The notes under the pieces were generated by a model. It saw only the letters and a program-made list of their open reading frames with translations. It had not been told where the DNA came from and did no database searches. Source: Fodinibius sediminis (GTDB lineage: Bacteria; Bacteroidota; Rhodothermia; Balneolales; Balneolaceae). Taken from it: DNA of 64,000 nt. The position numbers and the translations under genes are program-made. Shown here piece by piece: positions 43,446 to 51,971 of the stretch (the first letter of the stretch is position 1; every line of letters starts with the position of its first letter). The DNA lies in contig NZ_FXTH01000009.1 of assembly GCF_900182555.1 (NCBI RefSeq), positions 62,001 to 126,000 on the forward strand. The letters run 5' to 3'.

Positions 43446-45236
43446 ATGGATACGGTACAACATATCAGGCAGCCGGGCACAGTGACACCCCACAGCGGAC
43501 CTCAGTACCATACCCCGTCGTGGGCAAAACACGTAATCTGGTACCAGATCTTCCCCGAGCGATTCCGGAACGGGGATCCCTCCAATGATCCGGTTGCTGA
43601 ACGAGTCCACGGTCCCCGGGGATGGGAAATCATGCCATGGACTTCCGATTGGTACAGCCGGGCTCATTGGGAGCGTTCCATGGGCCCTAACTTTTTAGAC
43701 AGCGTGTACCGGCGTCGCTACGGGGGCGACCTGCAGGGTATTATTGATAAACTTGATTACCTGCAAAGTCTGGGCATCGGGGCCCTCTACCTTAACCCCA
43801 TATTTGATGCTGTTTCCCTGCATAAATATGATGCGAGCTGTTATCATCATGTGGATCGTTTTTTTGGTCCGGACCCCGAAGGCGACGCACGTATCATGGA
43901 ACAGGAGGACCCGATGAATCCCGAAACATGGCAGTGGACTACTGCTGACAGGCTTTTCCTCAAGCTCATTGACGAAGTGCATCAACGGGGGATGAAGATT
44001 ATAATCGATGGGGTCTTTAATCACACGGGAACCGATTTTTGGGCGTTTAGAGACCTGGCTGCAAAACAGCAGGGCTCTCCTTTTAGCGATTGGTATGCCG
44101 TCCGGTCCTTCAAGAATACTGATGACAGTGATTCGGAATTTGATTATGCCGGTTGGTGGGGGCACAAATCCCTGCCGGAATGGAGAGAAGAAAATGGTAC
44201 GCTCGTTCGGCCTGTCCGGGAGCATATTTATGCCATTACGCGACGCTGGATGGATCCCGATAATGATGGGGATCCATCCGACGGAGTTGACGGATGGCGT
44301 CTGGATGTGCCGGAAGAAGTAGGTGTGGATTTTTGGAAAGAATGGACGTCATTGGTGCGGACAATCAATACGGAGGCCTTCACGGTGGGAGAGATATGGA
44401 CGGACAAATCCGGGGAATGGGTGAACGGGGACCTTTTTAATGCCGCCATGAATTATCCCTTTGCCAAAGCGGTTCAGAAATATATGATTGATCGTGCCAT
44501 ACCGGTTGATGCATTCCTGAAAAGACTGAAGGAGCTACGAAGAAGTTTGCCCGAGGAAGCATCGTTTGTCATGCAAAACCTAATGGACAGTCATGATACG
44601 CCTCGTCTGGCCTCCATGATTGTTAACCCCGGACGAGAATACAATGAAGAGGGAAGGCCGGGGGAGGGCTTTGATGTTCGGAAACCCAATGCGGAAGAAC
44701 GCCGTCTTCAAAAATTGATTGCTTTGTTTCAATACACCTACCCGGGCGCTCCGATGATTTACTATGGTACCGAAGCCGGCATGTGGGGCGCGGGAGACCC
44801 TGATGATCGCAAGCCCATGGTATGGAAGGAATTCGAGTATGAGCCGGAAACGACTCACCCGATGGGTAAAAACCGCCCGCGGGATGATAATAATTTTGAC
44901 CCGAAGCTCTTTGACTGGTATCAAAGACTGGCGAAAATAAGGAATGAACATTTAGCACTTCAGACCGGCAGCTTCGAATTGCTGGCCATGGACGGAGAAA
45001 ATGATTTTTTTGCTTTTGCCAGGTTTCTGAGTCATGAACAGTTCGCAGTGACTGTGCTGAATCGATCAGAGATGTCACAGAATATTCGCATTCCCTTGTC
45101 TGACGTTTCATTTCCGGAATTACGCTATATGGATAATCCTCTTACAGATACCCGCCATGCTGTCGGGGATGATCATGTTGAACTCAATCTTCCGCCCGTT
45201 GCCGGAGCCATTTTAATCCCTGTGCGAGGAGACTGA
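43446..45236 (+). CDS. GH13 alpha-amylase-family glycosidase (cytoplasmic type)
   Basis: This 596-residue alpha-glucan-active enzyme has no signal peptide. Starting at HVIWYQIFPERF (about 29-40), the four GH13 regions are present: DGVFNHTG, GWRLDVPEE with nucleophile Asp287, GEIW with acid/base Glu316, and LMDSHDTPR with Asp384. It looks like the cyclomaltodextrinase/neopullulanase group but lacks their large N-terminal domain. It probably degrades maltodextrins or related alpha-glucosides inside the cell. It is 3 bases from pfkA, giving a compact glucan-to-glycolysis unit under the LacI regulator. Confidence 0.87.
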   Translation: MDTVQHIRQPGTVTPHSGPQYHTPSWAKHVIWYQIFPERFRNGDPSNDPVAERVHGPRGWEIMPWTSDWYSRAHWERSMGPNFLDSVYRRRYGGDLQGIIDKLDYLQSLGIGALYLNPIFDAVSLHKYDASCYHHVDRFFGPDPEGDARIMEQEDPMNPETWQWTTADRLFLKLIDEVHQRGMKIIIDGVFNHTGTDFWAFRDLAAKQQGSPFSDWYAVRSFKNTDDSDSEFDYAGWWGHKSLPEWREENGTLVRPVREHIYAITRRWMDPDNDGDPSDGVDGWRLDVPEEVGVDFWKEWTSLVRTINTEAFTVGEIWTDKSGEWVNGDLFNAAMNYPFAKAVQKYMIDRAIPVDAFLKRLKELRRSLPEEASFVMQNLMDSHDTPRLASMIVNPGREYNEEGRPGEGFDVRKPNAEERRLQKLIALFQYTYPGAPMIYYGTEAGMWGAGDPDDRKPMVWKEFEYEPETTHPMGKNRPRDDNNFDPKLFDWYQRLAKIRNEHLALQTGSFELLAMDGENDFFAFARFLSHEQFAVTVLNRSEMSQNIRIPLSDVSFPELRYMDNPLTDTRHAVGDDHVELNLPPVAGAILIPVRGD

Positions 45237-45241
45237 ACCCA

Positions 45242-45784
45242 ATGAAAATAGATCCCAAATATTTTAACAGCTTTCTGGGCGTGGTCGCGATTATTGCTGC
45301 GCTTTTAATTGCCTACTACACCGTAAGCAGCCAGCAGGACAAGCGGAAAGCGTTCAAAGAACGTATCATGCAGCAGGATTCTCTTCAAACTGTCTCCTGG
45401 CCGATGGTCCAGCGGCAGGACAGTCTCAGGATAGCAGATTTTAAAGGGCATCATGTATTGATTCACTTTTGGTCCAACTGGTCGGATGCCTCTATCAGTG
45501 CCCATCAAAAATTAGCGACTCTCAAGGGCAAGCAGGGAAAAGCTCTTTCTGTAATAGCTGCAGCAGTGGGACTTCGAAAGCAAGAAGCTCTGTCTTACAT
45601 CAATAAGCATGAGTTCCCTTTTTACCACGTGGCCGGCTCCAAACAGTTTTCATCCTTTGGAATACCCGGGGTGCCCGCCTATCTTTTATATACACCCGCG
45701 GGGCGGCTTCGGTATGTCTCCCTGGGAATTCTTGACGATGTAAAAGTTGACAGTATAAGTAATATAATCAATGGAAACCCCTGA
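45242..45784 (+). CDS. Membrane-anchored TlpA-like thioredoxin fold with SxxS instead of CxxC
   Basis: This 180-residue protein has one N-terminal membrane helix (about 10-28) and a periplasmic thioredoxin-like domain. Where TlpA-type proteins have WATWCGPC, it reads WSNWSDAS (77-84), so both Cys are Ser (81 and 84). The preceding HVLIHF strand, the cis-Pro loop FGIPGVPAYLLYTPAG and the last helix are conserved. The loss of both cysteines excludes a normal disulfide role. Its last 14 bases overlap pabC, so it is part of the LacI-pfkA-GH13-pab operon. Confidence 0.78.
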   Translation: MKIDPKYFNSFLGVVAIIAALLIAYYTVSSQQDKRKAFKERIMQQDSLQTVSWPMVQRQDSLRIADFKGHHVLIHFWSNWSDASISAHQKLATLKGKQGKALSVIAAAVGLRKQEALSYINKHEFPFYHVAGSKQFSSFGIPGVPAYLLYTPAGRLRYVSLGILDDVKVDSISNIINGNP

Positions 45785-46658
45785 TGAGAGCTGGATCTTA
45801 TTTGATGGTATGCTGAAACCGGCCAGCAGCCCGGTAATACCCGCCGACTCAAGGGGACTTATGTACGGCGATGGGGCTTTTGAGACCATTCGTGTATACA
45901 GGGGAAGCACGTTGCTTCTTGAGAACCATCTGGACCGTCTTAACAGGGGACTTCATGCACTGGGTATGGATCAACTGGACCGCACAAGAAAAAAAACTCT
46001 TGAAGGTAAGCTTTATCAGCTACTCCGGAAAAATGATCTTCTGTCACGCGATGCCATCATACGGTTGCAGTTCTGGCGCAAGGGGGGACGAGGCTATCAT
46101 GCCGTGGATGGTCATTCACGCTACGCGGCTGTAGCTTCCGTCTGTCCTGATTACCGGCAATATTATCCTGTACTGGCAACCGTATCGACCAGACGCATTC
46201 CTTCCGGGTGCCTGCCTTCCGAAGGCAAGTTCACCAATGGCATCAACTACATACTGGCGGCCAGGGAAGCCGCTGATAAAGGGGCAGATGATGCCCTTAT
46301 GCAAACTGTGGACGGGGCAGTTTCGGAAACCACCATCGCCAACATATGCTGGATCAAGGGCACGAGCATCTTTACGCCCTCCCTGCAGTGCGATCTTCTT
46401 CCGGGCATAACTCGTAACATTATGCTGGATATTGTCAATCGGAACTCTGAACTTGAAATGCGGGAGGGTATCTACTCGGTAGAATCATTGTACAAGGCAG
46501 AAGCTGTCGTATTATGCAATTCAGTACGGGAAATCATGGCCGTCAGTAAAGTCGATGGCCATGTTTTTGAAACGGATCACCCTGTTGTAAGTGAATTGCA
46601 GCAGCTGTATACCGCTTTTCGAATTGAGCATTCCAAAGTCCTTCCGCATACATCATGA
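45771..46658 (+). CDS. pabC: Class IV aminotransferase, probable aminodeoxychorismate lyase
   Basis: This 295-residue PLP enzyme of the branched-chain aminotransferase/ADC lyase fold has PADSRGLMYGDGAFETIRV at the start, the schiff-base Lys153 in GKFTNGINY, and VDGAVSETTIANI. Its close overlap (4 bases) with pabB points to release of p-aminobenzoate from aminodeoxychorismate for folate synthesis. A D-amino acid or branched-chain aminotransferase function is possible from sequence alone. Confidence 0.85.
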   Translation: METPDESWILFDGMLKPASSPVIPADSRGLMYGDGAFETIRVYRGSTLLLENHLDRLNRGLHALGMDQLDRTRKKTLEGKLYQLLRKNDLLSRDAIIRLQFWRKGGRGYHAVDGHSRYAAVASVCPDYRQYYPVLATVSTRRIPSGCLPSEGKFTNGINYILAAREAADKGADDALMQTVDGAVSETTIANICWIKGTSIFTPSLQCDLLPGITRNIMLDIVNRNSELEMREGIYSVESLYKAEAVVLCNSVREIMAVSKVDGHVFETDHPVVSELQQLYTAFRIEHSKVLPHTS

Positions 46659-47938
46659 AGATGGATCTGGCTGCAATAACAGAAGCATTCGCCCGAAAAG
46701 GACCTGTGATCCTGCTGGAATCCCAGTCCAGTGACCATCCATGGTCGAAAAAATCTTACATAGCCGCCCGGCCCCGTGCCGAAATCACTGCATTTGGAAC
46801 GAAGATCCGGATCATTAGCCGGGAAGGCACGCAAGCCTTCCAGGCCAATCCGTGGGAAGCACTGAAAGTATTCAGAAAGCAGTATGGTGGCTGGTTGTTT
46901 GGTTATCTGGGATACGACCTGAAAAATCAAATCGAATGTCTTCAATCAAAGAACCCGGATCCTGTTGGCGCCCCCGATCTCTATTTCATGGTACCTGATT
47001 TTATTGTGGAACAGGATCGAGGCGCATCGCAGAGCACCCTGATTCATGGAAGCTGGCCTCCTGAAGGAATCTCAGAGGGAGCAACGTTCAGCAGCGATGA
47101 ATTTGACGTCCGAGTATTCCGTCCCCGGCAATCGATGTCTGACTATCTTTCTCGTATTAAAAAAGCCCAGAAGGCCATCTTTGAAGGGGAGTTTTATGAG
47201 ATTAATCTTTCGCACCAACTCAGGGGGGAATTCACCGGTTCTCCCTTTGCACTGTATCAGAAGATGAAAAAAAATGGTCCCGTACCGTTTGGAGCGTATC
47301 TGCAGACCCCTGATTTTGCTGTATGCTCTCAATCACCGGAACGGTTTTTGCGAAAGGAAGGAAATCTTATTTTTACTCAGCCTATCAAGGGAACGGCCCA
47401 GCGGGGCAGGAGTGAACAGGAAGATCAGGCCCTCAAAGCGGCCCTCAGCCATTCGGCAAAAGAACGGGCCGAGAATTTGATGATCGTAGATCTGGTCCGC
47501 AATGACTTAAACCGGGTGGCCCAGAAAGGATCGGTAAGTGTTCCCAGGTTATTTGATATAGAGACATTCAGTACCGTTCACCAGATGGTCTCCACCGTTG
47601 AAGCCCGTACCCGGGAGTCAGATCCAGTCCGGATCCTTAAATCCTGTTTTCCCATGGGATCGATGACCGGGGCTCCAAAAATAAGGGTCATGAAAGCCAT
47701 TGATACACTGGAAAAGTATCGTCGTGGTATTTATTCAGGGGCCATTGGATATATTAAACCCTGGGGGGATTTTGATTTCAATGTGGTTATCAGGACAGCC
47801 ATTATCAAGGAACAGAATCTTTTTTATTCGGTAGGCGGAGCTATTACCGGCGACTCGAACCCCCGGAAGGAGTGGAAAGAAACGATGATAAAGGCACAGG
47901 CACTGCGTAATGTTCTCAGCAGGTCTGAGCAGCAGTAA
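46655..47938 (+). CDS. pabB: Aminodeoxychorismate synthase component I
   Basis: This 427-residue chorismate-binding enzyme adds ammonia to chorismate. The N-terminal part (WLFGYLGYDLKNQIE) and the C-terminal chorismate-binding domain are typical: QPIKGTAQRGRS, DLVRNDLNRVAQ, FPMGSMTGAPKIRVMKAID and YSGAIGYI. The PIKGT motif is that of PabB rather than TrpE (PiAGT). No glutamine amidotransferase (pabA) is in this operon. It overlaps pabC by four bases and is followed by a possible terminator. Confidence 0.9.
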   Translation: MKMDLAAITEAFARKGPVILLESQSSDHPWSKKSYIAARPRAEITAFGTKIRIISREGTQAFQANPWEALKVFRKQYGGWLFGYLGYDLKNQIECLQSKNPDPVGAPDLYFMVPDFIVEQDRGASQSTLIHGSWPPEGISEGATFSSDEFDVRVFRPRQSMSDYLSRIKKAQKAIFEGEFYEINLSHQLRGEFTGSPFALYQKMKKNGPVPFGAYLQTPDFAVCSQSPERFLRKEGNLIFTQPIKGTAQRGRSEQEDQALKAALSHSAKERAENLMIVDLVRNDLNRVAQKGSVSVPRLFDIETFSTVHQMVSTVEARTRESDPVRILKSCFPMGSMTGAPKIRVMKAIDTLEKYRRGIYSGAIGYIKPWGDFDFNVVIRTAIIKEQNLFYSVGGAITGDSNPRKEWKETMIKAQALRNVLSRSEQQ

Positions 47939-47943
47939 TAGGA

Positions 47944-48011
47944 GACAGGGGATAAACGGAATCATCCTGAAGCCGTTCGGGCAGGACCCTGTCCGGCATG
48001 CGATATTTTTT
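47944..48011 (+). terminator. Possible branched terminator after pabB
   Basis: Outer stem GACAGGG/CCCTGTC (47944-47950, 47987-47993) encloses AACGG/CCGTT (47955-47959, 47973-47977). A TTTTTT run occurs 13 bases later (48006-48011). The distance is longer than usual. Confidence 0.35.
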
Positions 48012-48053
48012 ATCATTCAGCAATAATTCTTTGAATTACCGGAAACCTCTGTA

Positions 48054-48070
48054 TATCATGTAACATGATA
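48054..48070. promoter_or_regulatory. Palindrome before the Gfo/Idh gene, possible operator
   Basis: TATCATG-TAA-CATGATA is an exact 7-bp inverted repeat with a 3-base centre, 26 bases before the ATG of the next gene. The size and place suit a repressor site; the regulator is unknown. Confidence 0.35.
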
Positions 48071-48084
48071 CTGTTTAACCTAAC

Positions 48085-48094
48085 GGAGGAGGAG
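48085..48094 (+). promoter_or_regulatory. Unusually strong Shine-Dalgarno sequence
   Basis: GGAGGAGGAG ends two bases before the ATG at 48097, with GGAGG spaced suitably. Most other genes in this window have no clear SD, so this gene is probably well translated. It also fixes the start. Confidence 0.75.
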
Positions 48095-48096
48095 CC

Positions 48097-49191
48097 ATGA
48101 GTGATAAGATTTCCCGAAAGAATTTTTTAAAAACAACGGGCTCGGCATTGGCAGTGGCCTCGCTGGGCTTTCCATCCATCATACTGCCCAGGAAGAAAGA
48201 AAAACTGGGTGTGGCACTGGTTGGCCTGGGTAATTACAGTACCTCGCGGTTAGCACCCGGATTACAACAGACGGAGCACTGTGAACTGCGGGGCATTGTT
48301 ACCGGATCTCCGTCCAAAATTCCGGTTTGGCAGGAACGCTATGGTATACCGGACGGCAATGTATATAATTATCAGACCATGCACGAGCTGGCCAGCAACG
48401 ACGACATTGATGTGGTCTATATCGTGGTACCAACCGGGCTTCATGCCAAGTATGCCATTAATGCCGCTGAGGCGGGAAAACACGTATGGTGTGAAAAACC
48501 AATGGCCATGAATGTCGATGAATGCCAGTCCATTATAGATGCTGTCAATAAAAATGATGTCCAGCTTGCCATTGGCTACCGCATGCAGCATGAGCCCAAT
48601 ACCCGAACCATCATACGCTATGGAAAGGAAGAGACTTATGGTTCCGTGACCGGCGTACAGACGGGAGCGGGGTATAATGGAAGCCATCCGGAGGGAAACT
48701 GGAGACGCGATGCGGAGCTGGGAGGAGGTGCCTTGTACGATATGGGCGTCTATCCGATCAATGCCGCACGTTATGCGACTAGCATGGAGCCGGTGGCCGC
48801 CAGTGGTATTCAGCGCTCAGAACGATCCGAGATGTACAGTGAAGTTGACGAAACCACGGTCTTTGAACTGGAATTTCCAGGCGGCGTTATTGCCAAGGGA
48901 GAGACCAGTTTTGGAAAATCAATGAACTACCTGGATGTGGAATGCACCGATGGCTGGTATAATTTGCGTCCCTTCCAGTCCTACAGCGGGGTACAGGGAG
49001 AAACCAGTGACGGAACGAAACTACCTCCCGATCCAAACCACCAGCAGGCCCGTCAAATGGATAACGAAGCCCTGGCCATTAAAGAGGGCCGTCCGCCTGT
49101 TGTACCCGGTTCAGAAGGGCTGAGAGACATCAGGATTGTACGTGCTATTATGATGTCTTCCGACAAGGGCGGAAGCCAGATTAAATTGTAG
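48097..49191 (+). CDS. Exported Gfo/Idh/MocA family oxidoreductase
   Basis: This 364-residue NAD(P)-dependent sugar-type dehydrogenase has a Tat-like leader with SRKNFLKTTGSALAVASLG; it has Arg-Lys rather than Arg-Arg. The Rossmann motif VALVGLGNYS is at about 39-48 and the catalytic-region EKPMAMN at 133-139. GGGALYDMGVYPIN is the family's conserved metal/substrate loop. Members act as glucose-fructose oxidoreductase-like or inositol/sugar dehydrogenases, with periplasmic ones carrying tightly held NADP. The substrate is not known. It has its own operator-like palindrome and strong SD. Confidence 0.83.
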   Translation: MSDKISRKNFLKTTGSALAVASLGFPSIILPRKKEKLGVALVGLGNYSTSRLAPGLQQTEHCELRGIVTGSPSKIPVWQERYGIPDGNVYNYQTMHELASNDDIDVVYIVVPTGLHAKYAINAAEAGKHVWCEKPMAMNVDECQSIIDAVNKNDVQLAIGYRMQHEPNTRTIIRYGKEETYGSVTGVQTGAGYNGSHPEGNWRRDAELGGGALYDMGVYPINAARYATSMEPVAASGIQRSERSEMYSEVDETTVFELEFPGGVIAKGETSFGKSMNYLDVECTDGWYNLRPFQSYSGVQGETSDGTKLPPDPNHQQARQMDNEALAIKEGRPPVVPGSEGLRDIRIVRAIMMSSDKGGSQIKL

Positions 49192-49230
49192 GTTGGTTTT
49201 CCATATGGAAGAAGAGGAAGCATTTTTTAC

Positions 49231-49259
49231 ACATCCTGCGTCTCCCGATGTTTTTTTTT
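49231..49259 (+). terminator. Weak terminator after the Gfo/Idh gene
   Basis: A short stem ACATC/GATGT (49231-49235, 49247-49251) with an 11-base loop leads into a run of nine T (49251-49259). The stem is short, so the run of T is the main support. Confidence 0.4.
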
Positions 49260-49393
49260 GACTCTCATTTTTGGGTATTATATCCTCATTCAATGAAATG
49301 ATAAACCGGCAAGTCTGGTTATAGGGGTAGGTATATCCTCCCAACACGACGGTGGAGGTCACTCGCAATTGCATTAAGGAATACTGGAGATAG

Positions 49394-50917
49394 ATGACAG
49401 AAAGCAATATCGATCAATGGCGCCAAAATGTTGAAACATTGGGACAGCTTAAGGAAACCGAATGGCAATCTGTTTCTGTAAAAGAGGAAATTCGGCGTAA
49501 TCTAATTGCCAGAATTCGGTCAGGTGAGACACTCTTCCCCGGGATCAAAGGGTACGACCAGTCCGTCATTCCCGAGTTGCAGCATGCGCTACTGTCCCGG
49601 CACGATTTTATTTTGCTGGGATTGCGGGGACAGGCCAAGACAAAGATCCTTCGTCAGCTGCCTGACTTTCTGGATGAGTACCGGCCGGTTGTGAAGGGGT
49701 CTGAAATTAATGACAATCCGCTGAATCCTATTTCCAAACAGGCCCGGGAGCTCATCGCCGGAAAGGGAGATGAAACACCGGTTGAATGGATACATCGCAG
49801 CCGGCGTTACGGCGAGAAGTTAGCAACTCCCGATACCACCGTTGCCGACCTGATCGGTGACATCGATCCCATCAAGGCCGCTGCTCGGAAACTTACGCTG
49901 GCTGATGAAAACGTAATCAATTTTGGGCTGGTGCCACGGACCAATCATGGTATTTTTGCCATCAATGAACTGCCTGATCTCCAGCCACGGATCCAGGTGG
50001 CACTGTTAAATATAATGCAGGAGCGTGATATCCAGATCCGGGGATTTAATGTCCGAATTCCGCTTGATGTTCTTATGGTATTTTCAGCCAACCCGGAAGA
50101 CTATACCAACCGTGGCAACATCATTACGCCGCTTAAAGACCGTATTGATGCGCAAATACTGACGCATTATCCGCGGGACATAACTATTGGTATGGAAATT
50201 ACGCAACAAGAGGCCTGGACCAGCCGAGACGGATTGCCGGAAGTCAGGGTGCCAGCGATTATGAAGGAGCTGCTGGAACAGATCGCCTTTGAGGCGCGGG
50301 AATCAGAGTATATCGACCAGAAAAGCGGGGTTTCTACACGCATGACAATCACAGCAATGGAGCAGCTTATTTCATCTGCCGAACGAAGGGCGCTTCTTAA
50401 TAACGAGAAGGAAACAACCGCCCGCATTACCGATCTGTTTCATACCGTTCCCGCTCTCACCGGCAAGCTGGAGCTCGTCTATGAAGGTGAGCAGGAGGGA
50501 GCATTGAATGTGGCAAAACATATCATCGGCAAAGCAGTTAAACATATATTTGCCAACTATTTTCCCGACCCCGAGCTCCAAAAACGGCAGGATGACAGGA
50601 GTATTTACCAGCCGGTTCTGGACTGGTTTGCTGACGGCCACGCCCTTGAAATCAGCGACCAAATGTCGAGTAAGGCCTACAGAGAAGCACTCTCAGAAAT
50701 TACAGGCTTAAAGCAGCTGGTGGAGAACGAGAGCAGGGCGCCGTCTCAACATGAAGAAGAAACCTATGTATTGATGGATTTTGTTGTTGAGGCATTGCAC
50801 CAGCACTCCATGCTGGGCAAAGAAGATATGGATAACCGTCGTTCCTATTCCGATATGCTTGGAAGTATGCTCGGTTCCATGGATGATCTGGATGATCTTG
50901 GAGACTTTAAAGAATAA
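49394..50917 (+). CDS. AAA+ ATPase, ChlI/MoxR-like (Mg-chelatase subunit I family)
   Basis: This 507-residue protein has Walker A GLRGQAKT (76-83), a Walker B-like FAINELPDL with Asn before Glu, the sensor region VFSANPEDYTNRG and an arginine-rich PLKDRIDAQI segment. These are the hallmarks of the ChlI-type group of MoxR AAA+ ATPases. The C-terminal third is helical and acidic, ending DDLDDLGDFKE. Relatives normally work with a von Willebrand A-domain partner for metal insertion or protein remodelling. No such partner and no porphyrin gene is adjacent here. The start is ATG 49394; the gap before it is 202 bases. Confidence 0.8.
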   Translation: MTESNIDQWRQNVETLGQLKETEWQSVSVKEEIRRNLIARIRSGETLFPGIKGYDQSVIPELQHALLSRHDFILLGLRGQAKTKILRQLPDFLDEYRPVVKGSEINDNPLNPISKQARELIAGKGDETPVEWIHRSRRYGEKLATPDTTVADLIGDIDPIKAAARKLTLADENVINFGLVPRTNHGIFAINELPDLQPRIQVALLNIMQERDIQIRGFNVRIPLDVLMVFSANPEDYTNRGNIITPLKDRIDAQILTHYPRDITIGMEITQQEAWTSRDGLPEVRVPAIMKELLEQIAFEARESEYIDQKSGVSTRMTITAMEQLISSAERRALLNNEKETTARITDLFHTVPALTGKLELVYEGEQEGALNVAKHIIGKAVKHIFANYFPDPELQKRQDDRSIYQPVLDWFADGHALEISDQMSSKAYREALSEITGLKQLVENESRAPSQHEEETYVLMDFVVEALHQHSMLGKEDMDNRRSYSDMLGSMLGSMDDLDDLGDFKE

Positions 50918-50923
50918 TTGAAA

Positions 50924-50954
50924 TTGCAAATAGGTTTATATACCCTTATCTTTG
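50924..50954 (+). promoter_or_regulatory. Bacteroidota-type promoter before the L31 gene
   Basis: TTG (50924-50926), a 20-base spacer and TATCTTTG (50947-50954) match the TTG-N(19-21)-TAnnTTTG consensus for the primary sigma factor of Bacteroidota. Transcription would begin about 7 bases beyond the box. The ATG of the L31 gene is 37 bases further. Confidence 0.6.
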
Positions 50955-50991
50955 TCCACGGAAATAGGCAATAAAGAAATTTAATGATCTC

Positions 50992-51204
50992 ATGAAAAAA
51001 GGAATCCACCCAGAATACAACGAAATTACGGTTGTAATGAGCGATGGTACGGAATTTAAAACCCGCAGCACCATGAATCCGAAAGATGGAGTTTACCGCA
51101 GTGAGGTTGACTCTAAGAATCATCCGTTCTATACCGGAAATATGAACTTTCAGAAGAAAGCTGGCCGTATTGACCGCTTTAAGAAGCGTTACGGAACTGA
51201 CTGA
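50992..51204 (+). CDS. rpmE: Ribosomal protein bL31, Cys-free form
   Basis: This 70-residue ribosomal protein has MKKGIHPEYNEITVVMSDG, then FKTRSTMN, SKNHPFYTGN and AGRIDRFKKRYG, matching bL31 throughout. The Zn-binding CxxC-type cysteines of the C+ form are replaced (VVMSDG, SEVDSKNHP), so this is the Zn-independent C- type. bL31 forms the central protuberance bridge of the 50S subunit. It has its own promoter and terminator. Confidence 0.95.
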   Translation: MKKGIHPEYNEITVVMSDGTEFKTRSTMNPKDGVYRSEVDSKNHPFYTGNMNFQKKAGRIDRFKKRYGTD

Positions 51205-51230
51205 GTTTACCAGATCGAACCAGGTCATTC

Positions 51231-51267
51231 AAGGATGCATGTCGTACTGAGATGCATCCTTTTTTTA
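51231..51267 (+). terminator. Terminator of the L31 gene
   Basis: Perfect 10-bp stem AAGGATGCAT/ATGCATCCTT (51231-51240, 51252-51261) with an 11-base loop and seven T. It lies 26 bases after the stop. Confidence 0.85.
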
Positions 51268-51309
51268 TTAACTGAAATGGATTACACTGCCCGCAGGCAG
51301 TAAATCTCA

Positions 51310-51966
51310 ATGGTTGCACAGATTATGGACATCACCTGTTTTACGGTTGGACCTTTTGCTGAAAATACCTACCTGCTGGCTGAAAAAGGGCAGGCGCTCA
51401 TCATTGACCCGGGATTCTCCAGTCAAAATGAATTCAATGAACTTAGGTCAGTACTTGAAGAGCAGGATCTGACCTTGCTTGCCGTTTTGCTGACACATGC
51501 CCACGTAGATCACGTGATGGGCCTACCGTATGTTCTCAGCCATTTTGAAGTCCCCGTCTACCTGAGTGACAAGGATCGCTATCTATGGGATAACTTTTCT
51601 TCCCAGGCAGCCATGTTTGGTTTCCAGGTCAAAGGATTTGATTTTAATCCCCGATCACTGCCCATAACTGAAGACTGGGCCATCGGTCCCTTTGAATTTG
51701 ACGTACGATACACACCGGGACATGCTCCTGATCATCTGTCTCTCTACCACGCCAAAAGTGGCAGCCTTATTGCCGGAGATGCCCTGTTTAAAGAAGGCGT
51801 GGGGCGCACGGATCTCTATAAAGGCGATATGAATCTTCTGAAAGAATCTATACGCGAACAGCTATATGTTCTTCCTGATGAAACCAGGGTTTATTCCGGA
51901 CATGGCCCGGAAACGACCATTGGTCATGAAAAAGAGTCAAATCCTTTCGTAAAGCTTGAGGCGTAG
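51310..51966 (+). CDS. Metallo-beta-lactamase fold hydrolase, glyoxalase II-like
   Basis: This 218-residue enzyme has the metal motif THAHVDHVMG (His-x-His-x-Asp-His), DPGF at the strand before it, YTPGHAPDHLS for the third His, GDALFKEGVGRTDL for the bridging Asp, and YSGHGPETTIGHEK at the end. This is the YcbL/hydroxyacylglutathione hydrolase-like group, Zn-dependent and usually cytoplasmic. The substrate is unknown. ATG 51325 is an alternative start. It converges on the TPR gene, 5 bases apart. Confidence 0.85.
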   Translation: MVAQIMDITCFTVGPFAENTYLLAEKGQALIIDPGFSSQNEFNELRSVLEEQDLTLLAVLLTHAHVDHVMGLPYVLSHFEVPVYLSDKDRYLWDNFSSQAAMFGFQVKGFDFNPRSLPITEDWAIGPFEFDVRYTPGHAPDHLSLYHAKSGSLIAGDALFKEGVGRTDLYKGDMNLLKESIREQLYVLPDETRVYSGHGPETTIGHEKESNPFVKLEA

Positions 51967-51971
51967 GCTAT

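Noticed and set aside
43446-45236. Exported amylase
   Set aside because: No signal peptide is visible; the protein begins close to the GH13 barrel, so a cytoplasmic location is more likely.
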